This document shows, piece by piece, positions 1 to 9,075 of a stretch of 64,000 nucleotides of DNA (the first letter of the stretch is position 1; every line of letters begins with the position of its first letter). Source of the stretch: Cyanophora paradoxa. Lineage: Eukaryota > Glaucocystophyceae > Cyanophorales > Cyanophoraceae. Under the pieces are notes generated by a model. It saw only the letters and a program-made list of their open reading frames with translations. It ran no database searches and had not been told where the DNA came from. Made by a program: the position numbers and the translations under genes. The DNA lies in NCBI GenBank assembly GCA_004431415.1, contig QPMI01000408.1, positions 744,001-808,000 on the forward strand. Reading direction: 5' to 3'.

Positions 1-2
1 GC

Positions 3-182
3 GAGCGCGCGCGCACCGCGCTCGAGGGCGACGAGGCGCTCTGCCGCCCCGCGCTCCGCCGGGCGCGCTTCGCCGCCGCCGCCGCCGCCTGCCCGGCGCC
101 TGGCCGCCCCTTGCGCGCCGACTTCGGCGCTGTGCGAACGAAGGGTCGCCGGGGCCCCCGGAACGCACGGGAAGCTCTATGA
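3..182 (+). CDS. possible 3' end of a plus-strand gene (partial)
   Basis: A frame open from the left edge of the window ends at TGA 180-182. It begins with residues ERARTALEGDEALCRPALRR and continues through an alanine-rich stretch. No domain is recognised and the start lies outside the window. The amino-acid mix looks more natural than the other two plus frames, but the stretch is short and GC-rich, so it could be chance. If real, its stop overlaps the stop of the convergent minus-strand gene (177-179) by a few bases. Confidence 0.3.
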   Translation, partial: ERARTALEGDEALCRPALRRARFAAAAAACPAPGRPLRADFGAVRTKGRRGPRNAREAL

Positions 183-1029
183 GGCATCAGGGGGCGGACC
201 GTGGGTGCGCGTGTGGACGAGGACGCGGCCGTGCACCGGGGGCGCTCCCGGCGCCTCCACCCGCAACTCAAAGCGGCGCCCCTCGTGCCGGTGCTGCCGC
301 AGGCGTGAGGCGCCCGCCCCGCGCCCGCGCCCCGCGCCCCGCGCCCCGCGCCGCTACGGACCGAGGGGGCGAGGATGGCGAACGCCTCGTGGGAGAGGCC
401 GGCGCGGTCGAGGGTCAGGCGGCAGGCGCGGCAGCGCCTGCCCTCGCCGGCCCCCTCGAAGAAGAGAAGGGGCAGGTCCGCCGGGTCGCCCGTCCCCACC
501 ATGCTCGACCCGTACAGCACAGGCGCGCCGTCGCCTGAGCGCGCCCGCCTCGTCCGTCAGTCCGCGAAGGGGCGGGGCCCGGGGCCCGGGGTCCCGGGGC
601 GGGGGCGCGCCCTCGTAGCGTAGGGAGACAGTGATGGGACAGCCGGCCCACTGGCCGAGTGCCGCGCCGGAGGCGTCGCGCAGCTGCAGCTTCACGCGAC
701 GCGTCGTGATCGCCGTGTAGGCCGCGAAGTCCGCCCCCTCCGCGTCCGCCGCCATCGGCGAGTAGACCGCCGCCCTGCGCCGCCCGCCGCGCGCCGGCGC
801 CTCGCGATCGGCGCCCTAAGGAGCTCCAGCGACGCGCGCGCACGCACCGGCTCCGGCCGCGGTTCAAGAGGAGGAAGGTGGTGCCCCACGCGCCCGCCGC
901 GGCCGCGGGCTCTCTCTCCGCCTTCAGCTGCGCCCCGCCGTGCGCCCGCGCGTCCAGCGCCAACGCGCCGTCATCCTCCGAGCTCTCCACGGGACAGACG
1001 CGCCGGTCCCGGCGCCTCCCCATCTGCAT
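177..1029 (-). CDS. hypothetical protein, 211 aa, four exons
   Basis: Spliced model, minus strand. Exons are 1029-848, 774-611, 534-362 and 293-177, and the stop TAG is at 179-177. The intron phases agree at every junction and the total is 636 nt. Donors are GTGCGT, GCGCGC (a GC-AG intron) and GTCCGT; acceptors all end CAG; introns are 68-76 bp. The protein contains a region ending CPITVSLRYEG, followed after splicing by a Cys-rich patch (CRACRLTLDRAG) and a charged C-terminus. I do not recognise the family. The start (MQM at 1029) is the first Met pair before a charged segment, but the frame stays open upstream, so an earlier start or extra exon is possible. It lies head-to-tail with the next minus-strand gene, about 880 bp away. 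Confidence 0.7.
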
Positions 1030-1913
1030 CCGCGGCCGGTCGTTGCCGCTTGGGCGCCCTGGCGGTCGCTCTGTTCCGCGGCTCGGGGGCGGGCAGGCAG
1101 GGCGAGCGTGCATACCTTGATCTCGAGCCGGGAGTTTGCGTGCTGTGCGCCTACCAGGCTAGCCCGCCGATGGCTGCCCAAAGTTGCCAAGTTGCGTCTC
1201 GCGGCCTGCGGGCGGCCCGCGGGTCGAACCGGGCGACTCGGCAACCTCGCTCTGCAGTTAAACCTGCTGCTAGCTATAGGGTTCACCAAGCTTGAGCGCC
1301 GGCCGCGGCCGCACAGCTGCTGGGCACGCGTACGAGGCGATGGCCGAGATGCCCACTCAGCGCAGATCATATGCCGTACCCGTGCCGCTGGGTCCTCGGT
1401 CCTGCGCATGCGCTCCGGAATCCGGAATCCGGATCCGGATCCAAATCAATGGGCGTCGACCTTGATCGGAGGCACCCGCGCGCGCCGGCGCCGGGGGCCG
1501 GTCCGCCTGGCGGCGCCTGCAATTGCCCTAGGAGTCGCTAGGGACCTAGGGTAGAGGCTACTAGGCTAGACCTGCTAAGCTGCCTACTAGGCTAGCCGCT
1601 AGCTGGCCTAGATCTAGAGTCCATCCTTGTGCCGCTTGAGCCAGCTGCAGGCCATGCTATTGAAATTGCGAGGCCAGCACTACCGATCCGGTGGTGCTAG
1701 CAGCCACCGTGGCACGACGAACCACTCTCGCCCTCCCCCGCCGGCGCCTCGGCCGCCCGCAGCCGCGGCCGTTGCGCAGCGGCTACGAGGAGGCGGCACC
1801 TTCCTCCCCCGCCCCGGCGGCGCCCGGCTCCTCTACCAGCATGGGCTGCGGCGAAAGGGCGCGGCGGCCCCGGCGGTCAGGGTGAGGCCGGGGGGCTTTT
1901 TTTTGAAGCGGCT
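1030..1913. other. intergenic region, CTAG-rich
   Basis: I see no convincing gene here. The stretch 1525-1620 is packed with CTAG-containing palindromes (CCTAGG, GCTAGC, ACTAGG, AGATCT). A short tandem of TCCGGA/GGATCC lies near 1418-1440. This interval should hold the promoter of the 211-aa gene and the 3' flank of the 506-aa gene, but no clear TATA box or poly(A) signal was found. Confidence 0.5.
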
Positions 1914-4466
1914 TTAAGGGGCGTCGGCCGGATTCGAGCCGGGGCCGGGGGCGCGCACGAAGAGGCGGTCGACGAGGTCGCCCATCGCCGGCGCCAGCGG
2001 GTGCGCCTCCCTGCGCCCGGATCGGATCGGATCAGATCGGATCAGATCAGATCGGATCAGATCGGATCGGATCTGAGCCGCACCGCTGGCGGAGGGCGGC
2101 GCCGAGGGCCCCGAGGGAGGTGCAGGGCGGCTCGTCCTCGGGCAGGAAGCCTGAGGGGGGGGGAAGGCAAGGTAAGTCAGCGACCGCCGCGAGCGGCGAG
2201 CGGGGAGCGGGGAGCGGGGAGCGGCCGCGAGTCCCGCCTCATAGAAGGAGCGCAGTGGTGGCGGTCGAGACGCTGGACCCCCGCCCCGCCCCCGCCGCCC
2301 GCCCCCGCCGCCCCTCTCTCGGGCCGGGGCGCAGCACTAGGCGAATCCAGAGAAGCGGGCGGTGCCGCAACAGCCCTCCCGGGCCACGCCGCCCGCCCGC
2401 CCGCCCGCCCCCGCCGCGTCTCCCTCGGGCCGGGGCGCACGCACCGAGGGGCCGGGCGGCCATCTCGAGGAGTCCGGCCATGACCGAGGCGAGCTCCGTG
2501 CGGCTCTCCCCGAACCCCGAGTTGGGCACCGCCCGCAGGCCCTCCATCGCTTCGTTCTGGGGCGCGTTAGGAGGGAGGGGTGGGGGGGGGGGGGGGGGTA
2601 GGGGGCGTGCCAGCTGCTTGAGGCACTGCTCGTCGTCGGTGGTACCCGCCGCGCGGCTCGCCAGCGCCGCCGTGATCTGCGTGTACCCGGGGTCGGACGG
2701 GGACGGGTGCGGAGGGGACACGATGGGGGGAGGGGGTACCACGACCGCGAGGCGCATGACCTCCTCCCCCTGCACGGCTCTGAGCTACGGGGCGGGGGGC
2801 GGGGGGGGGGGGGAGGGGGGGGAAACGAGGGGGTAATGCACCTCCTGATCGACGGAGGCGGCGGCGTTGGGCTCGCGGGGCGCCGCGGCGGGGTCCCGCA
2901 GGGGGTAGTCCTCCTGCAGGGGGGGGGGTACGGTTTAGCCGCTGGCCCCGCGCTGAGAGGGGGCGCCTGCGGGGCGCACGGGCTTGAACCCCAGGGCGGA
3001 GAGGTGCCCCGCCACAAGGTGCTCCAGGGTCACCGCGCGATTGTCGCCCATACCCCTGTGAAGTCGGGGGATGTGAGGGGCGAAGACACGCGGGGGGTAC
3101 CGGAAGGCCGCACGAGCAGTCGCGGAGCCACGAGGAGAGGAGCTTGGCGTACGCGTCGCGCTCCGCGGGGGGGTACGGGTCCAGCTTCGCCTGCCGCAGC
3201 TGCCGGCGGGCTCGGGAGGGGGAAGGAGCGGGCGGGGGGGTGCGGGGCCGCACGGTGCCAAGGGCCGTGACGCCACGGATGATGTCCTCCTCCCGCAGCG
3301 CCCCGTGCAGCATCCTGGGGGGGTACAGGGTCGGAAGGGCAGAGGGGGAAAAGAGAGGAGCGGGCTTGGCGTGCGTACCCCTCCGCAATGGACTCGATCA
3401 GAGCGCCGTCCTCCTCCGCCCACGCCCCGGGGCCCTCCTGGGAGCAGGGTCGGCGAGCCCGGGGGGTACGTGATTCGCGGTAGCGGGGGGGTACGCGTTC
3501 ACCTCGCGCGCGGGCTCGGCGCCGGCCTCCACGGCCGCAGAGAAGGCCTCAACGGCGTCCGCGAAGCGCGACGCGGACGGCTCCTCCTTCGCCCTGCGCG
3601 CCGCGGATCGAATCTCGGATCGAATCTCGGATCAAATCTTGCGGAATCGGACCCGCCGCGAAGCGTAGCGAGGAGGGAATCGAGGGGATCGGTCTCCTTC
3701 GGCTCGGGAACGTTCAGATTCAGCGAGCCCTGCGGCCGCGGTCGGCGTCCGCCCAGCCGGCGGGCGCGCGTGCGTGGGCGGGCGCACGCTCGCGGCGACG
3801 GTCCGCATGAAGTCCGTGCGGGACTCCGGGTGCAGAAGCCGCAGGATACCACCGTGCGCCTACATGCGGGCCGCTCAGCGGAGGAGAAGCGGCGGCACGG
3901 AGCGGGCCGCGCACGCTGCCGAGGCGCTGCGCGACCGCGAGGTGGACCCCGTTCTCGAGCATGAGCTCGCTCCGCGACGCGGAGAGCAGGGAAGAAGTGA
4001 CAGAGATCATCCGCGCGGTCTGCCAGCCTCAGCGTTATGGACATCCCGGGCCCGCGCACGGAGCGGGCGGCGCGGCCCGCGAACCATCAGGCGGCTCATG
4101 AGCTCCGCCGCGATGGCCTGGGGATCGGCCTGCGGAGCGGCCCCGGCGCCAGCACCGTTCGCGCCATCGTTGAGGACGAAGAAGCCGCGCTGGGCGGGGG
4201 CGAGGCTGGCGGAGAGTCATGAAAGCACGATCATATCGCCGCGGGGAGGCGTACGCGCTAGCTTTAGGCTTCGCAGCGATGTCCGAGGCGACTCCAAAGA
4301 AGCGATGCCGGCCCGCGACCTCGAACCTGCTTGAAATCGCCGGTGCCGACCGAACTTGCCGCTGGGCGCGGGACGCTGCAGGAGCCTGCAGCGAGGCGAA
4401 TGCCTGGCACGATCCGACACGAACGGAGGCGGCGGGGACACCGGGGGAGCAGATCGCGAAGGCCAT
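1914..4466 (-). CDS. hypothetical protein, 506 aa, 14 small exons
   Basis: Spliced model with exons 4466-4255, 4205-4085, 4019-3915, 3859-3788, 3729-3653, 3593-3503, 3437-3379, 3314-3254, 3199-3114, 3055-2980, 2913-2842, 2769-2445, 2150-2084 and 2010-1914 (stop TAA 1916-1914). Phase is consistent across all 13 introns, which are 49-73 bp except one of 294 bp (2151-2444). Recognisable coding islands include MISVTSSLLSASRSELMLEN, RQAKLDPYPPAERDAYAKLL and TELASVMAGLLEMAARP. A proline run (residues encoded by C17 at 2582-2598) sits in the largest exon. The N-terminus (MAFAICSPGVPAAS...) is hydrophobic and Ala/Ser-rich, which could be a targeting peptide; this is inference. The first exon and start are less certain than the rest. 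No domain family is recognised. Single-frame ORF calling misses this gene because no exon except one exceeds about 70 codons. Confidence 0.7.
2019..2074. repeat. GATC(C/T)-type simple repeat inside an intron
   Basis: About nine 5-bp units alternating GATCG and GATCA fill most of the 73-bp last intron of the 506-aa gene. Only the ends (donor GTGCGG, acceptor GCGCAG) are free of the repeat. Confidence 0.85.
3604..3640. repeat. GGATCGAATCTC tandem repeat inside an intron
   Basis: Three 12-bp units (GGATCGAATCTC, the last degenerate) occupy most of the 59-bp intron 3652-3594 of the 506-aa gene. This is the second intron of that gene built from a GATC-containing repeat. Confidence 0.8.
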
Positions 4467-5211
4467 TCCACTACCTTTCGAATTCAGCGGTACCCCCCAG
4501 CAAGCGGCTCGCGTGCCCACACAGCCCGCGCGCGCTCGAGCGCGAGTAATGGAGCGCAAGAGGAGAGCGAGCGGCGACGCGGGCGAATCCAGCAGCGGAA
4601 GCGCGCGTTCGCGGCCTGCCTCCGATCCGATCGAGCTCGATCGCGAGGTTCGACCAGCTGCAGGCGCTCGCGCGCGCCGCGGGCATCTCTAGATATCGAT
4701 ATGTTCGCTACTCTACTCGAGCTCTCGCATCGAACGCCTTTTGCAGGAGGGCGCGCGTCCAGGGACGTCGACGTCGCACGCGTACGCATGCGCAGGAGCG
4801 GCTCCTGCCGCCGCGGCGCCGGCCTCCGAGAGCCCTGCTCCGCACACACGGGTTCGTGCAATTGAAAGCCCTGTAGATTTCTCGCGCGCGAACGCTCTTT
4901 TAATTTCAATTGCATCGATCGCGTAATGCGCACGCAGGACCGCGCGCTTCGAATTTCTTCTTTTGATATCGATCATGATCATGATCATGATCATGAGGCG
5001 TTCGCGGCTGATTATGTTCTTGATCATCTGGCGGCTTCAGATCCCGCGGCCTCGCGATCGGCCACCGAGGCTCCGCGACCAGATCTAGAGCTCGAGGTTC
5101 GCGTATACGTATGCAAGGCTTTATAACTAATTTCATGCCAACACGAATTGCAACTGCAAGCTAAGCCTCTTCTCAATTTCGCGCGCGCAGAACGATCGCG
5201 AAACGATAGCG
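4467..5211. other. divergent intergenic region with (GATCAT)n
   Basis: This lies between the minus-strand 506-aa gene and the plus-strand F-box gene, so it should contain both promoters. It holds a (GATCAT)n palindromic repeat at 4971-4995 and many hexamer palindromes (GATATC, CGATCG, AGATCT, GAATTC). Just before the F-box ATG there is a pyrimidine-rich stretch ending GCGCGCGCAG (5181-5190), which could be the acceptor of a 5'-UTR intron. No other gene is supported. Confidence 0.5.
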
Positions 5212-7590
5212 ATGACGTCGACAAATCAGCCGCAGGAAGAGCGGGGCGCAGCCGCCCCATCGGCAACTCTCGTTAGGCACCCTGCTAGTGCTGCAGCGGC
5301 AGCTGCACCCACGGAACCAGATCTAGAGGAGAACGCGCTCGAGCTCCTCGGCCTCCCGGACGCCCTTCTCATCCGCATGTTTCGCCTTGCGTGTGCGTGC
5401 GGCCCCGAAGACTGCGAGCCCGTGTGCCATCAGCCCCTGGAGGCGAAGCTTCTGGCATTTCGCTTTGCAGCAGCAGCGCAGTCGAGCTCGAGCGTGGTCG
5501 ATATCGATATCGCGGAGCCAGAGCGCAAGCGGTGGCTCGACCTGCGTCAGCTGTGCCGCTTGCAGGGTGTTTGCCAGCGGTTCAAAAGCGTCTTGGAGAA
5601 TGCGGGCTCCGACCTGGCCCGGGCGCGGCTCGTGCTGGAGGGCAGGACGCTCAAAAACTCGGCAGATGCCGAGGCCTTGCTGGAAAGTGCATGCAAGGGC
5701 GCATCTCGCGTGGCCAATGGCATAGAGGAGCTCGACGTCCAACTCGGCAGATGGGTTCGAATTTTAATTCAACTTACATGTTCAACAATTCGAATTCATA
5801 TTTATTCTATATATATCGGCGAGTTTTGTGCCTGATTATTGCTTGAATTTCTGACTTTCGGCGCGTGTCTGCAGATGTACAGCTCGTCGCTGACTCCGCT
5901 CACTCGCTTCCACTCCATCCGCTCTCTCCGCCTGCAAGGAGAATATTTTGGCTACGCAACTTCTGATGGCAGTTCCGATGGCGTGCTCGGGCGGAGGCAC
6001 CTGTCGCCGTTCAAGGCTGCAGACTTCCCCCACCTGACCCGTCTCGACCTGAGCTCTTCAAGCATGTACAGCAATACGATGGCGGCCGTCAGCCAAGCAG
6101 CCATCGAGGACCCCCTAGGCCTGCCGTCGCTACCCCTCACAGAACTTCGTGCAAAGCTCAGCTGGGGCGCCCCTTTCAGCTGGAATGCGATTACAACGGA
6201 GAACCCACTGAGAGCGATCGCGAAATCGTTTCCCGGCCCAAGGCTTCAGCGACTGCTGCTCGGGTTTGAATTTCAGAGCACAGGCACACTCCCCGAGAAC
6301 GCCCTCGGGCCCCTCGCCAGCCTCTCATCTCTGCGGTGTACGCCGAACTCTTTGCATGCGATCGATAACACACATTGATGATCGTAATATATAATTTTAT
6401 ATGTAAATAATTGATCTTGCGCATAATTTAATTAATTAATTATAAGATTTCATTTTCTTGGCCCATGGATCAAATCTATATCGATGTGTCGCATGCGCAG
6501 CTCTCGGCCTCCTATTCGACGTCGGCGTCAGCCTACCTACACGAGGCCTTCGACCCCTCGCCGCGCTCCCTCGCCTGGAGCATCTCGCGATCGCGCTGCA
6601 TTCTGAGCACGCAGTTGATTTGAGCCCCATCTCCGCCCTTTCGTGCCTTCAATGTGCCCGGTTACTTCTAATTATATAACTAAACATAGTAATTTGATTC
6701 GGCGCGTGCACAGCTGCTTATAGCTCTATATACTTAAATCTCACATTCTTGATCGATTCGAATTCGCAGCGCTCAGCATCGACCCTATTCGGGGCAGTCA
6801 CGACATGGCTTTCCTCGAGTCCCTCACGCGGCTTGAGGCTCTGAAGATACGCTACGAAGGAGACCTAGACAAGGACGGCTTCGATCCCTCTCAGCTTTCC
6901 TGCCTCGCGCCGCGGCTGCGCTGCCTCTCCCTCTCGAACGAACGTGCCTGGGGCAGTGCGGCGGCTTTCGACGCCCTCGGCGACACGCTTTCGACCTTCT
7001 GTGTGATGCAGGTCAGCGCTAGCTGCGTATGCCATATGTAATTTAGATTTAGAAATCTACTTCTGCCAGATTTGCACCGCTCTGGAGCTAGGGATCTGCC
7101 AGATTCGCGCCAGTTTTGCGCCGCTTTCGCATCTAATTATAAATTCTACAATATGCATATGTACGCATACATTTTCACTGAGGATATATATCGATATCGA
7201 TCGCAGGATTTCGCCCTTCGCGCATCGCTGGGCTGCGCCAGCGCCCTCGCGGGACGGTCGCTGGAGGCCTGGAGCAGCGTCGAGAGCTTCGAGCTCCGCA
7301 TTGTGATGCGGAGCAGCGACTGGCCGTCTGTCGCTCCCCTTTTCTCGGTGCGCATGCACTTGCACATGCGTTTTAAAAAGCATGAGCCGACGTCGTTAAT
7401 ATATATATTTTAATATTAATTCGCGCCGCAGCACATCGCGTCCGACATGGCAAACTTGCAAGAGCTCAGTCTCGCCATCCCGATCGCGAGCTGCGCCGGC
7501 GCGAATGTAAATCTGGCAGAGGACGCTGTCGCCGCCCTTCGAATTCGCAGCCGCCCTCTCCGCCGCCTTCGAGTCGTCCGCTTCAGCTGA
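5212..7590 (+). CDS. F-box / leucine-rich-repeat protein, 566 aa, six exons
   Basis: Exons are 5212-5754, 5875-6337, 6501-6653, 6770-7011, 7207-7347 and 7432-7590 (1701 nt, stop TGA 7588-7590). All five introns (84-195 bp) are GT-AG with matching phases and are strikingly AT-rich. After a low-complexity N-terminus comes an F-box-like segment: LPDALLIRMF around residue 47, then LCRLQGVCQRFKSVLENAG. The rest shows irregular leucine-rich repeats: LTRLDLSSSS, LEHLAIALHS, LEALKIRYEG, LRCLSLSNER and LQELSLAIP. Known family role: F-box proteins bind SKP1 in SCF ubiquitin ligases, and the LRRs choose the substrate. A ubiquitin-ligase adaptor role here is inference. The ATG follows a possible 5'-UTR splice acceptor. 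The substrate is unknown. Confidence 0.85.
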
Positions 7591-9075
7591 AAAGATGTAA
7601 TACTAGTGGCCCGGCCGCGATTTTTGCGCCGGGGATGCAAGGGGGGAACCGGGATCTAATGAAAGAGTCCTAGTGGCACGCACATGCGCAGAGTCCTCGA
7701 GCTCCCCTTCGCGCGCGACCCCTCGGCTCGGTCACGCGTGCTCGGCTGCGGGCAGCGGCACAGCTAGGCAGCGGCGCAAGCGGTTTTGCAGTGCAAGCTC
7801 AAGCGCGAGTGCCGGGCAGCATGCTCGGCTGCGGGCAGCGGCGCGTGCTCGGTAGGCGGTGCTGCGGTGCAAGCTTGATGCAGTGAAAGTAGTCCAGGCG
7901 GCACGGGTACCGTGCGGCCGCGGCGTACGCGGAGCAGTGCGAGGAAGCGGAAATCTAGAGGAGCCAGCTAGGGAGATGTGGTTCCATGCAGAACCGCGCA
8001 AGGAAGAGCCCGGAGTGAGAGAGAAGCAATTGGTTGCAATATATTAATCATTGAATTGGATCCCGGGGGCGGGCGCCGGCGTTGTGGCTCCACGTGCACG
8101 GGCGCAGCAAGCACTGCGCAATATTAATTGTGCCGTGGCCATGGGGCCGGGCGATCGCGGGGCGGCGGTCATGATCACTGGCCACGGCGGAGCAAGGCGT
8201 ACAAGCTTAAGTGGCGGGTCCGGTCCGTTGAACAGGATCCATGGCCAGGTCTGCGGTACTGCCAGACACGGCCGCCCGGGCCTGGACACAGCTGCAGTAT
8301 GACTTGAGCGAGGCAGGCTAGGGCAGGGCGACCTATACGCGTCAGCCCCCCTCGTGATCACTCCCGCCGGGGCCGGGCCCTCTCACCCGCCTTCACCCCG
8401 GCCGCGGCCCTTCAGCCCTTCATCCCTTTCCCCCTAGGCCTCCCCCCATCCCCCACCCCCACCCACGTCCGCCTCCCACCCCGGTCGCCGGCAGCACCTG
8501 CATGTATACGTACGAATACATCGCGCCCACATGACTCAGTGAGCACTCTGCGGCAGGGTCCACCTTATAATTACGGGGACATGTACAAGAACTCCGGATC
8601 CGGTCGACGTCCTCCTTAGGGCGCCAGCTCCAGCTGCAGACCCGCCAGCCAGAGCTCGAGGCCCACCACGCCAGCCTTTAATTTGCGTTTAGGAATTCGA
8701 ATTCCGAAGTTAATTCGTCAAGAGACCGGTTAGGGGCCCACCGTGGCACCGTACCAGGCCGGCGCCGGCCTTCGTACACACACTTAATATGCAATTGCGA
8801 CACAATCCTACAGCTAAGCGCATGCGCAGCGATATCGACAGGCCGGGCCCAGCTGTACGTGCACATGCACAGCTTGGCCCGGCGGCGACCTGGCCTACTG
8901 GGCCTATGTATATACATTTCTACGGCAGGCAATACTTTTGCGAGGGGTCGCATATGCATAATACAAAATTAGCTATAGCTAGGAGCCCCAGTTTGGAGGG
9001 CTCAAGCCATGCGGTACGACTCGACCTGGTCGGGGCGGGCCGTCGGGGGCAGGTCCTCGGCCCGCGGCGGCACGC
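7591..9075. other. convergent intergenic region
   Basis: No gene is supported between the 3' ends of the F-box and fibronectin-III genes. A 21-bp direct repeat containing GCTCGGCTGCGGGCAGCGGC occurs at 7739-7759 and 7822-7842, with partly similar sequence between. A C-rich tract lies at 8428-8480. AT-rich islands with NdeI/NsiI-type palindromes (CATATG, ATGCAT) occur near 8790-8960. No AATAAA signal is obvious for either gene. Confidence 0.5.

Noticed and set aside
1921-1945. tRNA T-loop-like GGATTCGAGCC
   Set aside because: No cloverleaf can be built around it and it lies in the last exon of the 506-aa gene.
4279-4692. 137-codon plus ORF starting MSEATPKKRCRP
   Set aside because: Composition is plausible, but it overlaps the first exon of the minus-strand 506-aa model and has no domain; I could not decide in its favour.
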